Source: Pseudomonas sp. JQ170C
GTDB taxonomy: Bacteria; Pseudomonadota; Gammaproteobacteria; Pseudomonadales; Pseudomonadaceae
Direction: 5' to 3'
DNA: 64,000 bases
Assembly: GCF_035581345.1 (NCBI RefSeq)
Contig: NZ_CP141608.1
Span: 948,001 to 1,012,000 of the forward strand
In this document: in pieces, positions 1-9,927 of the stretch
Numbering within the stretch: the stretch's first letter is position 1
Layout of the letters: every line of letters begins with the position of its first letter
Position numbers and translations under genes: made by a program
The notes under the pieces: generated by a model
The model's database searches: none
Seen by the model: only the letters and a program-made list of their open reading frames with translations
What the model was told of the DNA's origin: nothing

Positions 1-73
1 GCAATGCTTCGGCGAGCTGGGAGCGAGCAGCGTTGGCGGTGCAAACAAACAGGACGCGGATCTTGCCAGTCAT
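1..73 (-). CDS. arsenate reductase, low-molecular-weight phosphatase type (5' end only)
   Basis: The reverse strand from position 73 reads MTGKIRVLFVCTANAARSQL and runs off the window edge after 24 codons. The CTANAARS segment is the C-x5-R-S phosphate/arsenate-binding loop of low-molecular-weight tyrosine phosphatase-like arsenate reductases, which reduce arsenate to arsenite in the cytoplasm. The gene diverges from arsR across a 115-bp gap, so both could share one operator region. Because only the first 24 residues are present, a non-arsenic LMW phosphatase cannot be excluded, but the ars neighbours make ArsC the best call. Confidence 0.75.
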   Translation of the reverse strand, partial: MTGKIRVLFVCTANAARSQLAEAL

Positions 74-157
74 CACTAGATGCTCTGCTAATATATGGTT
101 TTTCAAATATACGCTTTTCCAAATGTATCGCAAGCTTGTGATGATGGGTGGCTTTAC

Positions 158-177
158 ATGTGCGTCTTCATGCACAT
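158..177. promoter_or_regulatory. candidate ArsR operator
   Basis: ATGTGC at 158-163 and GCACAT at 172-177 form an inverted repeat 12-31 bp before the arsR start. The TGCACATAT part recurs at 562-570 immediately before the monooxygenase start. Two copies bracketing arsR suggest an autoregulatory operator. Assignment to ArsR is inference from position. Confidence 0.4.
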
Positions 178-188
178 ATATTGCTCTC

Positions 189-527
189 ATGACGACTACT
201 GACAATCTCCGCGCCCAAGCCATCGATGCTGCCATTGAGTCGCTGGATGAAGCCTTCTTCAAAGCTCTCTGCGAACCCTCTAGGGTCGCGGTGTTCAAGC
301 GCGTGCTTCAGTTAGGGAGGGCGGATGTCGGCGAAATAGCCAAAGCTTTGCCGCAGGAGCGCTCTGTGATCTCAAGGCACTTACAGGTGCTGCACGACGC
401 TCACATCGTGAAAGCCACCAAAGTGGGCAGACAGGTTTTCTATGAAGTGAATGGCGGGGCGATCGTCGAGCGTTTGGAGGGCCTCCTCCAGCGAACCAAG
501 GGTCTGGTTTCGCTGTGCTGCCCGTAG
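189..527 (+). CDS. arsR: ArsR-family metalloregulatory repressor
   Basis: This is a 112-aa winged-helix repressor beginning MTTTDNLRAQAIDAAIES. The core matches the ArsR/SmtB fold: a dimerisation helix, then PSRVAVFKRVLQ, the ERSVISRHLQVLHDAHIV recognition helix and the VGRQVFYEVN wing. ArsR proteins repress the operon until As(III) or Sb(III) binds. The classical ELCVCDL cysteine motif is absent at the usual place (ADVGEIAKALP), and the only cysteines are one at CEPSR and a C-terminal CC pair, so the sensing site may be of a variant type. Upstream in-frame ATGs exist back to 33, but the protein fold begins near 189. Confidence 0.85.
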   Translation: MTTTDNLRAQAIDAAIESLDEAFFKALCEPSRVAVFKRVLQLGRADVGEIAKALPQERSVISRHLQVLHDAHIVKATKVGRQVFYEVNGGAIVERLEGLLQRTKGLVSLCCP

Positions 528-548
528 CGTGGCTTTTTTTCTCTTGAT

Positions 549-570
549 ATATGCATGAGTGTGCACATAT
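549..570. promoter_or_regulatory. second copy of the arsR-region operator-like motif
   Basis: ATATGCATGAGTGTGCACATAT contains TGCACATAT, identical to 171-179 before arsR. It overlaps the 5' end of the monooxygenase gene, so a repressor bound here could also affect translation initiation of that gene. Function is inferred from the repetition. Confidence 0.35.
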
Positions 571-1660
571 GAATGAATTGAGTCGTACTTTGGATGTGGT
601 TGTCATTGGGGGAGGCCAAGCAGGTTTGGCGCTTGGTTGGCACTTGCAGCATCACGGCTTGGATTTTCTCATCATTGATGAGCAGATACGCCCAGGCGGA
701 AACTGGCGTAACTACTACGACAGCCTGCAGCTGTTCTCACCGGCTGAACACTCAGCGCTGCCGGGGCTGCCGTTTCCTGGTGACCCCAAGAGCTATCCGC
801 TACGGGACGAGGTGGTGAAGTACTTGGAGGCCTACGCTGCCGAGTTTCGACTGCCTTTTCAGGGCGGCATCCGAGTGGTGGGCGTAGCGCAGAAGGAAAA
901 GGTGTTTGAGGTTCGCTGCGACACCGGAGCGATCCTCACCGCACGTTCTGTGGTCGTAGCATCGGGAGGATTTAGCCGGCCGTTCACGCCCAGCGTTCCT
1001 GGGTTGGAGGGCTTCTCAGGGACATGTCTGCATATCTCAGCATATCGAACGCCAGAGCCCTTTACTGGCCAGCGCGTCGTAGTGGTTGGAGCCGCGAACT
1101 CAGCTGTCCAGATCGCTTATGAGCTTGCAGGCGTCGCCGAGGTAGTGCTGGCAACCCGCGAGAAAATCCGTTTCTTCCCGCAGCGAATCCTCGGGCTCGA
1201 TTTTCATGCTTGGCTGAAATTCACCAGGCTGGAGCAAACACGATGGTTGAGTGACCAGAGCACTCCCGTGCTCGACACTGGCAAGTACCGGAAGGCCCTC
1301 AACGCCGGTCGATTCCGGCGTAGGGCAATGTTCCAGCAAGTGCTATCCGATGCTGTTGTCTGGCCGGACAGAAGCACGACCCAAGTCGATGCGCTGATCT
1401 TTGCGACGGGCTTCCAGCCAAACCTTGATTTCCTGTCAGGCCTCCCGGTCGCAGACCGGAGTGGACGTGTGCTGCAACACAACGGTGTAGCCAGCAAGGT
1501 GCCTGGCTTGTACTTCGTAGGCTTGCCGAAGCAACGTAACTTCGCCTCGGCAACACTCAGGGGCGTGGGTGCTGACGCCAGTTACCTAATGCCTCGACTG
1601 CTTCATCATCTGGGCAAGGATTACCCGTCTCAGCTATCAGCTTCACCCCGCCAAGCCTGA
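569..1660 (+). CDS. ArsO-like FAD/NADPH-dependent monooxygenase
   Basis: This 363-aa flavoprotein begins MNELSRTLDVVVIGGGQAGL, with the FAD-binding GxGxxG signature (GGGQAG) at the N-terminus. A second Rossmann motif, VVVVGAANSA, lies mid-protein for NAD(P)H. ATGFQPN near the C-terminus is the conserved ATG motif of these enzymes. Members of this family occur in ars operons as ArsO. The exact substrate is not established by the sequence. It follows arsR by 41 bp on the same strand, so it is probably cotranscribed and arsenic-induced. ATG 551 is an alternative start adding six residues. ATG 569 was preferred because 551 lies inside the repeated operator motif and has no ribosome-binding site. 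Confidence 0.75.
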   Translation: MNELSRTLDVVVIGGGQAGLALGWHLQHHGLDFLIIDEQIRPGGNWRNYYDSLQLFSPAEHSALPGLPFPGDPKSYPLRDEVVKYLEAYAAEFRLPFQGGIRVVGVAQKEKVFEVRCDTGAILTARSVVVASGGFSRPFTPSVPGLEGFSGTCLHISAYRTPEPFTGQRVVVVGAANSAVQIAYELAGVAEVVLATREKIRFFPQRILGLDFHAWLKFTRLEQTRWLSDQSTPVLDTGKYRKALNAGRFRRRAMFQQVLSDAVVWPDRSTTQVDALIFATGFQPNLDFLSGLPVADRSGRVLQHNGVASKVPGLYFVGLPKQRNFASATLRGVGADASYLMPRLLHHLGKDYPSQLSASPRQA

Positions 1661-1718
1661 TCTTTGGCGGGACAACGGATCGAAACTGGAAGTTGCAGAC
1701 GCCTGTTTCGTGACGCAG

Positions 1719-2708
1719 TCAGCGACTGAGCGACGCTGTGGTCGTCGATCGATCCCGGCAAAGGAGCGATGGAATCGCTCGAACATAGATCAACTCGAAA
1801 ACCAGCTCAACGAGGGTCTGGGTGATGACTGCGGCGGCAGCGAGTCCGCGCAGTTCTTCGGGCAAGGCCAGGGCGAGCGGCAGGACCACCAGCGAATTGC
1901 GCGTCGAGGTACTGAATGTCACCGCCCTGGCCGCTCCGACGGGCAGTTTAAACATCTTCGCGACCAAGGCGCCGATCATCGGGGCCAGGAAAGCGAAGGC
2001 GATATATACAGGCAGCACCGGTGCGAGCTTTTCGATCTGGTTCACCACAGGGGCGATCTGGGAGCCGACTACAGCGATCAGTACTGCCGCCATCGCCGGT
2101 ACCGGCAACCAGGCCCAGGCATCGGCCCAGACTTTTACTACTGTGGAGCGTTTGACCAGGGCCTCGGTCAACAGGGCCAGGATCAGGGGACCCACGATCA
2201 GCGCCAAGAAGGCTTCGAGGAATGGGCCGACCTGCATCTCAACCCCGGAGTTACCGCTAAGCATAAGACTGAGGTAGAGCGGCAGCAACGCGAGCTGGAG
2301 TAGCAGCAGGATGGGGGTAGCTGAAAGAATCAAGCGTGAGTCGCCCCGGCCAATGTGGGTGAACACCACCACATAGTCGATGCAGGGCGTCAGCAGGACA
2401 AGTAGCGCACCAATCAGAATGGCTGGCTGGCCTTCCAGAAAGCGGGTCAGCCCCCAGACCAGCAGCGGGATCAGGATGAAGTTGGTGACCATGAGCGCTG
2501 CCATAAAGGGCTTGTTGCGCAGTCCTTCTCGCAGATTCAGGAAGGGAATCTGCAGGAACATCGCGTACATCAGTATGGCGATGCTAGGGGTAGTCAAGGC
2601 CGACAACCCCTGTGCAGAGGATGGAGCCAGAAGCCCACCGAGTGCGGCGACTATCACCGCGACGAAGTAGATAGGTATCTGGTTTTGCTCAAGGGTATCT
2701 CTGTTCAT
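1719..2708 (-). CDS. ACR3/BASS-family arsenite efflux permease
   Basis: This is a 329-aa polytopic inner-membrane protein beginning MNRDTLEQNQIPIYFVAVIV, with about ten hydrophobic segments. The PCIDYVVVFTHIGRGDSRL and STSTRNSLVVLPLALALP segments are typical of the bile acid:sodium symporter/ACR3 superfamily, whose ars-linked members export arsenite. The conserved Cys in TPCIDY matches the ACR3 catalytic region. The gene converges on the monooxygenase gene. In-frame ATGs up to 2780 were rejected because the upstream residues are charged and unlike the family, and GAGAG precedes ATG 2708. Whether it pumps arsenite rather than another oxyanion is inferred from context. Confidence 0.75.
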   Translation of the reverse strand: MNRDTLEQNQIPIYFVAVIVAALGGLLAPSSAQGLSALTTPSIAILMYAMFLQIPFLNLREGLRNKPFMAALMVTNFILIPLLVWGLTRFLEGQPAILIGALLVLLTPCIDYVVVFTHIGRGDSRLILSATPILLLLQLALLPLYLSLMLSGNSGVEMQVGPFLEAFLALIVGPLILALLTEALVKRSTVVKVWADAWAWLPVPAMAAVLIAVVGSQIAPVVNQIEKLAPVLPVYIAFAFLAPMIGALVAKMFKLPVGAARAVTFSTSTRNSLVVLPLALALPEELRGLAAAAVITQTLVELVFELIYVRAIPSLLCRDRSTTTASLSR

Positions 2709-2833
2709 GGGGCTCTCAAGTTTAAGACGTCGCATACTGATCCACATAATGGCGCTTCGAGCATCCTCTACTCGCGCCATCGGTCCGGCTCCAGTATTTT
2801 ACAGGGCAGGCACCGTACATAAGTGGGGCAGCT

Positions 2834-3076
2834 ATGAGCGCCATCATCCTTGAATCCGTGTTGACCTGCCCGCATTGCGGCTTCGCCAAGCAGGAGGTCA
2901 TGCCCACGGACGCCTGCCAGTTCTTCTACGAGTGTGACAGCTGCAAGACCCTGCTACGCCCGAATCCTGGTGACTGTTGTGTGTTCTGTTCGTTTGGCTC
3001 GGTGAAGTGCCCACCGATCCAGGAGCAGCGCGGTTGCTGTGGTTTAGACGCACCTAAAGTGCCCCGCCAGATCTGA
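2834..3076 (+). CDS. GDCCVxC-domain small protein
   Basis: This 80-aa Cys-rich protein carries two CxxC pairs (CPHCG and CDSC) and the signature GDCCVFCSFGSVKCPPIQ. Such GDCCVxC proteins are common in mercury and arsenic resistance clusters, and some relatives are selenoproteins with Sec replacing the last Cys of the motif. Here that position is an ordinary TGT Cys codon. It probably binds a soft metal through its cysteines, but no reaction is established. It diverges from the permease gene across a 125-bp gap. The stop is followed by a stretch without clear genes. Confidence 0.75.
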   Translation: MSAIILESVLTCPHCGFAKQEVMPTDACQFFYECDSCKTLLRPNPGDCCVFCSFGSVKCPPIQEQRGCCGLDAPKVPRQI

Positions 3077-3109
3077 TCTCTGGCAGGGCGATGGACCGAG
3101 ACTGTTCAC

Positions 3110-3450
3110 CGAGTCCCTAACTCGTCGAGACCATGCGGGCGAACGGTGCCGAAGCTGTATTCGTTTGGATCGATCAATGGAGCCAACTGAGCAGGGCTTT
3201 GAGTGGTTTGGTCAATTGCCAGCCGCAGCTCACTTAGGGGCTGCAGATTGGGATGTAAACCCGTGGCCACGATGATCTCATCCGCCTCAGGCAGCGGCCG
3301 GCCATTGCTGCGCACAACGACTCCCTCGCCAGTCGCGTCGATTTGGCTACGTCACCACAAACGGGTGACACAGGGTACTTGTTGGAAAAGGGCGCCTACT
3401 TCAGGCGCATGAAACCATCCTTCAAACCCAAGGAGTCAATCAAGAGGATG
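3110..3450 (-). pseudogene. decayed flavin-dependent oxidoreductase relic
   Basis: Reverse-strand reading gives GWFHAPEVGALFQQVPCVTRLW, an in-frame TGA near 3350, then RSQIDATGEGVVVRSNGRPL and EIIVATGLHPNLQPLSELRL. It continues into ALAPLIDPNEYSFGTVRPHG. This matches the C-terminal third of FAD-dependent oxidoreductases (ATG motif, LIDPNE...GTVRPHG) that accompany ars clusters. The N-terminal half is missing and at least one frameshift plus one stop are present, so it is non-functional. Nothing further is recognised between 3,450 and the cusF stop at 3,577. Confidence 0.65.
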
Positions 3451-3576
3451 GTGGAGCAATCAACTCTTCACTATCCCGTGGGGCTGCCGACCTTTCGCTG
3501 ACCTGTACGCCCAAGAATGGTGGATGGCAGGTTCGATAACTGCTTGTGAAGGTCGAATCAGCCATCCATGCCATTG

Positions 3577-3939
3577 TTATTTCAGGGGCTTGATCGACAC
3601 TATGGTGGCTGCCATACCCTCGGCACGAAACTCAAACGCTACTTGATCCCCAGCTTTCAGGCCTGCCAGTTGCTCGGTTGTTGCATTGAATGCCATGGTC
3701 ATGGCGGGCCACTGCAGGGCCGGCACGGCGCCATGCGCAATCGTCACTGTGTGCTTCGTAGTATCGATAGCCTTGATCGTTCCCTCCGCTTTGGCCACTG
3801 GAGCCTGTTTGGTCTCTTGCTTCATCTGCATGCCCTCCATGGGCATAGCCTCCTTCTTCATTCCCGGCATGTCCTCCGCCTGTGCGGAAAGAGACAGTGC
3901 GACAACGGTGCTTGCAACGGCAATCAGGGTCAGTTTCAT
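3577..3939 (-). CDS. cusF: CusF-like periplasmic copper/silver chaperone
   Basis: This 120-aa protein has a Sec signal peptide ([20 protein letters not shown], cleaved after AQA) and a Met-rich linker ([18 protein letters not shown]). The CusF beta-barrel follows: [20 protein letters not shown], then [10 protein letters not shown]. The His, Trp and two Met of that core are the CusF Cu(I)/Ag(I) ligands. CusF delivers metal to the CusB/CusA pump. Its start overlaps the cusA stop by 4 bp, making it the last gene of cusCBAF. Confidence 0.9.
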   Translation of the reverse strand: MKLTLIAVASTVVALSLSAQAEDMPGMKKEAMPMEGMQMKQETKQAPVAKAEGTIKAIDTTKHTVTIAHGAVPALQWPAMTMAFNATTEQLAGLKAGDQVAFEFRAEGMAATIVSIKPLK

Positions 3940-6900
3940 ACGGCTTTACCTTGAGGGTTGGTGGATACAACGGGGAGGTGCCGACGGCGCATCAAGCGAT
4001 AGGCCGCCGGAATGACAAAGAGAGAAAGCAAGGGAGCCGTGACCATGCCACCGACCATCGGTGCAGCGATGCGACTCATCACTTCACTACCGGTCCCGCT
4101 GCCCCAGAGTATCGGCAATAGGCCGGCGATAATGACGGCGACGGTCATGGCCTTGGGTCGAACACGCAGCACCGCACCTTCGCGAATCGCCTCGACCAGC
4201 CCACGCTCTGTGTTGTCACCGAGGTCTTCACGTTCGGCCCAGGCCTTCTTCAGGTACAGCAGCATGATCACTCCAAATTCGGCAGACACACCGGCCAGGG
4301 CGATAAAGCCAACGCCGGTGGCCACCGACAAATTGAAGCCCAGCAGATAGAGGAACCATGCTCCGCCGGTCAGAGCGAATGGCAGCGTGGCCATGATCAA
4401 CAAGGCCTCGTCGAGGCGAGCAAAGGTCAGATAGAGCAGGACGAAAATGATAAGCAGAGTGGCCGGCACTACCAGCTTGAGTCGGGCATTGGCCCTTTCG
4501 AGAAACTCGAACTGCCCCGAGTAGCTCAAGCTCATCCCTGGCTGCAACTTGACCTGCTCACTGACGACACGGCGCAAGTCGGCGACCACCGAGGCAATAT
4601 CCCGCCCCCGCACGTCGATATACACCCATCCGGAAGGCCTTGCATTCTCGCTCTTGAGCATCGGCGGACCGTCGCTGACCTTGATCCTAGCCACCGTGCC
4701 AAGGGTGATTTGGTTTCCTAGTGGGGTGTAGATCGGCAGTTGCTCCAGGGCGCCGAGCGAATCACGCCACTCGCGCGGATATCGCACATTGATTGGGAAG
4801 CGTGCCAGTCCCTCAATGGTCTCCCCGATGTTTTCACCGCCGATTGCGCCGGCGACGATTGACTGCACATCGGCGATGTTCAGCCCATAGCGGGCAGCGG
4901 CTTTGCGGTCGATATCCACGTCGATGTAACGGCCACCGGTTAGGCGCTCAGCCAGCGCAGAACTGACCCCAGGTACGTCCTTGGCCACGCGCTCAACCGC
5001 CTGAGTGGCTGCATCAATCTCTGTCAGGTTGCTACCGGCAATTTTCACCCCGATCGGGCTCTTGATCCCAGTGGCGAGCATATCGATGCGATTGCGAATC
5101 GGCGGGATCCAGATATTGGTTAATCCCGGCACACGGACCACCCGATCCAGTTCCTCCACCAACTTTTCCTGGGTCAGGCCGGGTCGCCATTGCTCACGCG
5201 GCTTGAACTGAATGGTGGTTTCGAACATCTCCAGTGGCGCCGGGTCGGTAGCGGTTTCGGCGCGGCCTGCTTTACCGAAGACGTGTTCGACTTCGGGCAC
5301 CGTCTTGATCAGACGGTCAGTCTGCTGCAGCAATTGCGCCGCTTTCTGCGCCGACAACCCTGGCAGCGCCGAAGGCATGTAGAGCAGATCGCCCTCGTCC
5401 AGTGGAGGAAGGAACTCACCCCCCAACCGGGACATCGGCCATAGTGTGCTGAGAAACACCAGCAGGGCGACCAGCATAGTGGCTTTGGGCCGACGCAGCA
5501 CTGCGTCCAAGGCGGGTTGATAGAGCCTGATCAACCAGCGATTCAGCGGGTTCTGTTCCTCATTGGGAATTCGTCCGCGAATCCAGTAGCCCATCAGCAC
5601 CGGCACTAGTGTCACCGATAATCCGGCTGCCGCCGCCATGGCGTAGGTTTTGGTGAACGCCAGGGGCCCGAACAGCCGCCCCTCCTGTGCTTCCAGAGTG
5701 AACACTGGGATGAACGACAAAGTGATGATCAACAGGCAGAAAAACAGCGCTGGCCCTACCTCGGTCGCAGCTTCAGTCATTACAAGCCAATGATGTTCAC
5801 CCTTGAGCTCTTGCCCGGGATGGGCCGCGTGCCATGCCTCGATCTTCTTGTGAGCATTCTCGATCATCACCACTGCGGCGTCGACCATGGCACCGATGGC
5901 GATGGCGATCCCGCCCAGGGACATGATGTTGGCGTTAATTCCCTGGTAGCGCATGACAATGAAGGCCATCAATACCCCGACCGGCAGCGAGATAATGGCC
6001 ACCAGGGATGAGCGCAGATGCCACAGAAATATCCCGCAGACCAAGGCGACGACGATGAACTCTTCGAGCAACTTGTGGCTGAGGTTTTTCACGGCGCGGT
6101 CGATCAGCTTACTGCGATCGTAGGTAGTGACGATTTCCACCCCGGTCGGTAGGCTTTTCTTCAATTCGTCGAGCTTGGCTTTGACTGCTGCGATGGTCTC
6201 GCGAGCGTTCTTGCCGCTGCGCAGAATCACCACGCCGCCGACGGTCTCGCCTTCGCCGTCGAGTTCAGTGATACCGCGACGCATCTCTGGACCCAACTGG
6301 ATCGTTGCGACTTCGCCGAGAGTTACTGGTACGCCACCGGCACCTAGCTTGAGTGGAATTGCTCGAAAGTCATTCAATGTCTTCAGGTAGCCTGACGCAC
6401 GAACCATAAACTCGGTTTCCGCCATCTCCAACACGGCGCCGCCGGTTTCCTGGTTGGCCTTGCCAATCGCCTCGGTGACCTGCGCCTGGGTGATGCCGAG
6501 GCTGGCCAGTTTGAGCGGATCGAGCTGCACTTGGTACTGCTTGACCATGCCGCCCACGGTGGCCACTTCCGCCACATTGGGCAGGGTCTTCAGTTCAAAT
6601 TTGAGAAACCAGTCTTGAAGTGCACGGAGTTGCGCTAGGTCGTGTCCACCGGTGCGATCCACCAGGGCGTACTGATAGATCCAGCCCACCCCAGTGGCAT
6701 CTGGCCCCAATGCCGGCTTGGCACTGGCGGGCAGGCGACTTTGTATCTGGCTTAGGTACTCCAGCACCCGGGAGCGAGCCCAATACATATCGGTACCGTC
6801 TTCAAACAGCACGTACACAAAGCTGTCGCCGAAAAAGGAATAACCGCGCACGGTTTTCGCCCCTGGCACCGAGAGCATGGTGGTGGCCAACGGGTAGGTC

Positions 6901-7094
6901 ACCTGGTTCTCGACGATCTGCGGTGCCTGGCCCGGATACGGGGTGCGAATGATCACCTGCACATCGGACAGATCTGGCAGCGCATCGATGGGCGTGCTCT
7001 GCACCGACCAGACGCCCCAGGCCGTGACAAACAGCGTGGCCAATAGCACCAGGAAGCGGTTAGCCACTGACCAGCGGATAAGAGCCGCAATCAT
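3936..7094 (-). CDS. cusA: CusA-type RND copper/silver efflux transporter
   Basis: This is a 1,052-aa RND permease of full family length. TM1 is at the N-terminus ([19 protein letters not shown]). The TM4 signature [20 protein letters not shown] is the HME4 pattern of monovalent Cu/Ag exporters, differing from the HME1 pattern in the czcA of this window. RND pumps are proton antiporters that move metal from the periplasm or cytoplasm through a tripartite channel to the outside. It overlaps cusB by 4 bp and cusF by 4 bp, so translation is coupled. Confidence 0.95.
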   Translation of the reverse strand: MIAALIRWSVANRFLVLLATLFVTAWGVWSVQSTPIDALPDLSDVQVIIRTPYPGQAPQIVENQVTYPLATTMLSVPGAKTVRGYSFFGDSFVYVLFEDGTDMYWARSRVLEYLSQIQSRLPASAKPALGPDATGVGWIYQYALVDRTGGHDLAQLRALQDWFLKFELKTLPNVAEVATVGGMVKQYQVQLDPLKLASLGITQAQVTEAIGKANQETGGAVLEMAETEFMVRASGYLKTLNDFRAIPLKLGAGGVPVTLGEVATIQLGPEMRRGITELDGEGETVGGVVILRSGKNARETIAAVKAKLDELKKSLPTGVEIVTTYDRSKLIDRAVKNLSHKLLEEFIVVALVCGIFLWHLRSSLVAIISLPVGVLMAFIVMRYQGINANIMSLGGIAIAIGAMVDAAVVMIENAHKKIEAWHAAHPGQELKGEHHWLVMTEAATEVGPALFFCLLIITLSFIPVFTLEAQEGRLFGPLAFTKTYAMAAAAGLSVTLVPVLMGYWIRGRIPNEEQNPLNRWLIRLYQPALDAVLRRPKATMLVALLVFLSTLWPMSRLGGEFLPPLDEGDLLYMPSALPGLSAQKAAQLLQQTDRLIKTVPEVEHVFGKAGRAETATDPAPLEMFETTIQFKPREQWRPGLTQEKLVEELDRVVRVPGLTNIWIPPIRNRIDMLATGIKSPIGVKIAGSNLTEIDAATQAVERVAKDVPGVSSALAERLTGGRYIDVDIDRKAAARYGLNIADVQSIVAGAIGGENIGETIEGLARFPINVRYPREWRDSLGALEQLPIYTPLGNQITLGTVARIKVSDGPPMLKSENARPSGWVYIDVRGRDIASVVADLRRVVSEQVKLQPGMSLSYSGQFEFLERANARLKLVVPATLLIIFVLLYLTFARLDEALLIMATLPFALTGGAWFLYLLGFNLSVATGVGFIALAGVSAEFGVIMLLYLKKAWAEREDLGDNTERGLVEAIREGAVLRVRPKAMTVAVIIAGLLPILWGSGTGSEVMSRIAAPMVGGMVTAPLLSLFVIPAAYRLMRRRHLPVVSTNPQGKAV

Positions 7095-8575
7095 GGCTGA
7101 TCCCCTAGTTTTTCCAGGCGCTCAACGCGCAAACCATCATCGGTTTGACTGACGGATACACGAACCTTGTCGCCCGACTTGAGCCCCTGCATGAGCGCAG
7201 GGGTTGCTAACGGAAAGGTCATGGTCATGCCTGGCATACCCAATGTTTTGAACGGACCGTGGGCAAGCGTGACATCTTGGCTATTGATCTGCAGGACTTG
7301 CCCCTCTGACTCATGAAGGGCGGAGGCGGCAGTGGGTGGTGCTGGTACTTCCAGCGTGGTTGCGACAATGCCCTTGAGGCTGGCTTCGGAGTCGAGCAAG
7401 AACTGTCCGGAGCTGACTACCTGTTCACCTTCCTGCAAGCCTTTCAATATTACCGTCTTGCCGTCGTTTTCCAGTCCGAGTTGCACTTCTACCGGACGGT
7501 AGCGACCCGCGTCTTCGGCGAGCATCACCAGCGTGCGCCGGCCAGTACGGATGACTGCCTCGCTCGGCACCCACAACGTACTTTGCTCGGTCGTACGGTT
7601 CAGACGCACTTGCGCTGTCATTCCCGGTCTGAGTCGCCCGTCAGCGTTGGGGAGCTCGACTCGCACACGGACAGTGCGGCTGTCCGGATTGGTTTCCGGC
7701 AGAATCGCACTGACCGTGCCGTTGAGCACTGTCCCCGGGAAGGCTGGCAGGCGTGCTTCTACCGTCTGTCCGACGATGATTGATCCAGTTTCCGACTCTG
7801 GAACGGCCACCGCCAGCCAGACGCTGCTCAAACCATTGACCCGGGCCAGCGTCTCGCCAGCCGCCACGGTCATGCCCGTACGGACATTCAACTCTTGCAG
7901 CACACCGCCAATGGGGCTGGTAAGGGTCAAGTTCGGCTGGACCTTGCCGCTGCGCTCTACCTGAGTAATCAGTGCCGCGGGCATTCCCGTGAGGCGGAGT
8001 CGTTGGCGGGCCGCTGCCAGCAAGTCGGCATCGCCATTATGTTTAAGTGCGAGGAATTCTTCCTGGGCAGCAGCCCACTCCGGTACCAGGATATCCGCCA
8101 ATGGTGCATTCACCGTGAGCAGGTCGCCTGGGGCGCGGGCATAGACCCGTTCCACAAAGCCAGCGGTACGTGCCTGAATCACCGCAACTTCCCGCTCGTT
8201 GAATGCCAGCACGCCGACAACGTCCAGGCTAGAAGCGAGGACGCCACGGGTGACGTTTGCCAGGCGCATGCCCAGATTCTGAGTCAGGTCGGGGTCGATG
8301 CTGATGGCGGCACCGGTGGTTGTGCCATCCGCGTATTGTGGTACCAGCTGCATGTCCATAAAGGGCGATTTGCCCGGTTTATCGAACTTCTGCTGCGGCA
8401 CCATCGGGTCGTACCAATACAGCACCTTGCGTTCGTCTTGCGTTTTGGGAGCCTGCTGTGTGAGCGCATCAGGCATTGTGTTCATGCGTTGCTGAGCGAA
8501 CCAGTAGCCGCCACCAAGGCCTATGGCCACCGAGAAGCCTGCCAGCAAACCCCCTTTCCAGATTCGAGTGCTCAT
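7091..8575 (-). CDS. cusB: CusB-type periplasmic adaptor with C-terminal CusF-like domain
   Basis: This 494-aa membrane fusion protein has an N-terminal membrane anchor (residues about 8-28) and the heavy-metal-binding segment [16 protein letters not shown] near residue 55. Barrel-sandwich and beta-barrel domains follow. A terminal domain reads [20 protein letters not shown] and [10 protein letters not shown]. That C-terminal region repeats the CusF fold, so the operon carries both a fused and a free CusF (3577-3939). The adaptor links CusA to the outer-membrane channel and passes on Cu(I)/Ag(I). It overlaps both neighbours by 4 bp. Confidence 0.92.
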   Translation of the reverse strand: MSTRIWKGGLLAGFSVAIGLGGGYWFAQQRMNTMPDALTQQAPKTQDERKVLYWYDPMVPQQKFDKPGKSPFMDMQLVPQYADGTTTGAAISIDPDLTQNLGMRLANVTRGVLASSLDVVGVLAFNEREVAVIQARTAGFVERVYARAPGDLLTVNAPLADILVPEWAAAQEEFLALKHNGDADLLAAARQRLRLTGMPAALITQVERSGKVQPNLTLTSPIGGVLQELNVRTGMTVAAGETLARVNGLSSVWLAVAVPESETGSIIVGQTVEARLPAFPGTVLNGTVSAILPETNPDSRTVRVRVELPNADGRLRPGMTAQVRLNRTTEQSTLWVPSEAVIRTGRRTLVMLAEDAGRYRPVEVQLGLENDGKTVILKGLQEGEQVVSSGQFLLDSEASLKGIVATTLEVPAPPTAASALHESEGQVLQINSQDVTLAHGPFKTLGMPGMTMTFPLATPALMQGLKSGDKVRVSVSQTDDGLRVERLEKLGDQP

Positions 8576-9834
8576 CGGCTGGTGTCCCCGTAGTTGAAAT
8601 ACAAGCGAGCATTCGTCAGCGCTCGCTGTTCTTCGACGTCAATTTGTTTAAGGCGAGCCTCGATGAGTTCACGTCGGGCCGCGATAACAGACGCCAGGTC
8701 GCCTTTCCCTGCGCGGTAGCTGGCCATGCTCAGTCCAACCTTTTCCTTGGCCAGGGGGACCAGGGTTTCCCGGCTGCGGCTCACGGCACGGTTTAGACGC
8801 TCGTAGTCAGCCAAATCAGCTTCCAGTTGCTGGGTATGCTCGCGTGTAAGAGCTTCGCGCTCGGCTTCCAATTGATTCAGCTCGGCGTGTTTGGCGGCGA
8901 TCCTGGGATTTTGTCGGGAGCCGGGGAACAACGGCAGGTCCCATGAGAGTTGCACGCTGACCATATCGCCAAACTCCCGCCCGCGGCGCTGATAATCGAC
9001 TTCCCAGCTCCAGTCGGACTGCTTTTCCGCTTCGGCTTCGCGCACTTTGGCTTCAGCCTCGCGGGTCATCGGTGCAAACGCTGCCAGTTCAGGATGATGT
9101 TGCAACTTGTGGGAATAGCTCGAGCTATCGACAGGCCATTCCGGCAGACGGCCCACAGGCTGGTCATTGGCGGCGGCGCCAATCCAGCGCTTGAGAGCCG
9201 CTCGAGCTTGTGCTCGCTGGCGAATCAGATCGTCCTGTTGCTCTGCCAATTGCGCCGCTTCCTGCCTGGGTGTGATCGCATCGGCAGGCTGGGCTCGGCC
9301 ACCGGCGATCTGCGCCAGGACGGTATCGCTCAACAGACGATTTTCTTTGTAAAAATCCTGGAACAGCACCTCTTTACGCTCGACTGAATAGCTGCTGATC
9401 CAGGCCGATGCCGTGGCCTGCCGGACATTCAATCGCTCGACTTGACCTTCAGCCGCGGCTCGATCAACGGCCGCTTCGGCGACCGCGGTACGCGCCCGGC
9501 GCTTGTCGCGGTTGGGCACCTCCTGCATGACCCCAACCATTTGCATGGTCATGAAGTCCTGGTCAAGGCTCCAGCGATCGGGACCGCCAATCGGGTAGTT
9601 CTGTACCCCCAGCAGCAACTTGGGATCGGGTAATTCCCCTGCGGGGATTGCGGCACTGCTGGCAGCTTGCAGCTTGGCCGCTTGGGCCGTCAGTGAGGGG
9701 GCGTTGTTTTCGGCTAGCCGCAGGGCTTCATCGAGGGTCAGCGGGGCGGCGACGCTCGACAATGCCAGTACGCTTGCCAGCAGACCGGCCACGAGGGACC
9801 AACCTGTGCAATAGCACTTAGAGTTCATGTTCAC
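8572..9834 (-). CDS. cusC: CusC-type TolC-like outer-membrane channel
   Basis: This 420-aa TolC-family protein has a signal peptide (MNSKCYCTGWSLVAGLLASV), followed by the repeat-like LTLDEALRLAENNAPSLTAQ start of the outer-membrane efflux domain and long alpha-helical segments with heptad character. It forms the exit duct of the CusCBA pump. It is the first gene of the four coupled cus genes. ATG 9828, two codons in, is an alternative start. Unlike many CusC proteins it shows no clear lipobox, so lipidation is uncertain. Confidence 0.88.
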   Translation of the reverse strand: MNMNSKCYCTGWSLVAGLLASVLALSSVAAPLTLDEALRLAENNAPSLTAQAAKLQAASSAAIPAGELPDPKLLLGVQNYPIGGPDRWSLDQDFMTMQMVGVMQEVPNRDKRRARTAVAEAAVDRAAAEGQVERLNVRQATASAWISSYSVERKEVLFQDFYKENRLLSDTVLAQIAGGRAQPADAITPRQEAAQLAEQQDDLIRQRAQARAALKRWIGAAANDQPVGRLPEWPVDSSSYSHKLQHHPELAAFAPMTREAEAKVREAEAEKQSDWSWEVDYQRRGREFGDMVSVQLSWDLPLFPGSRQNPRIAAKHAELNQLEAEREALTREHTQQLEADLADYERLNRAVSRSRETLVPLAKEKVGLSMASYRAGKGDLASVIAARRELIEARLKQIDVEEQRALTNARLYFNYGDTSR

Positions 9835-9927
9835 GATTCCTGTGATGAATCACCGCGCGCCTCTTCAGACATGCACGCAGGTATGCCATCGCATCAATGG
9901 CCGATGGGACTCAGTGTGGTACAGGAA

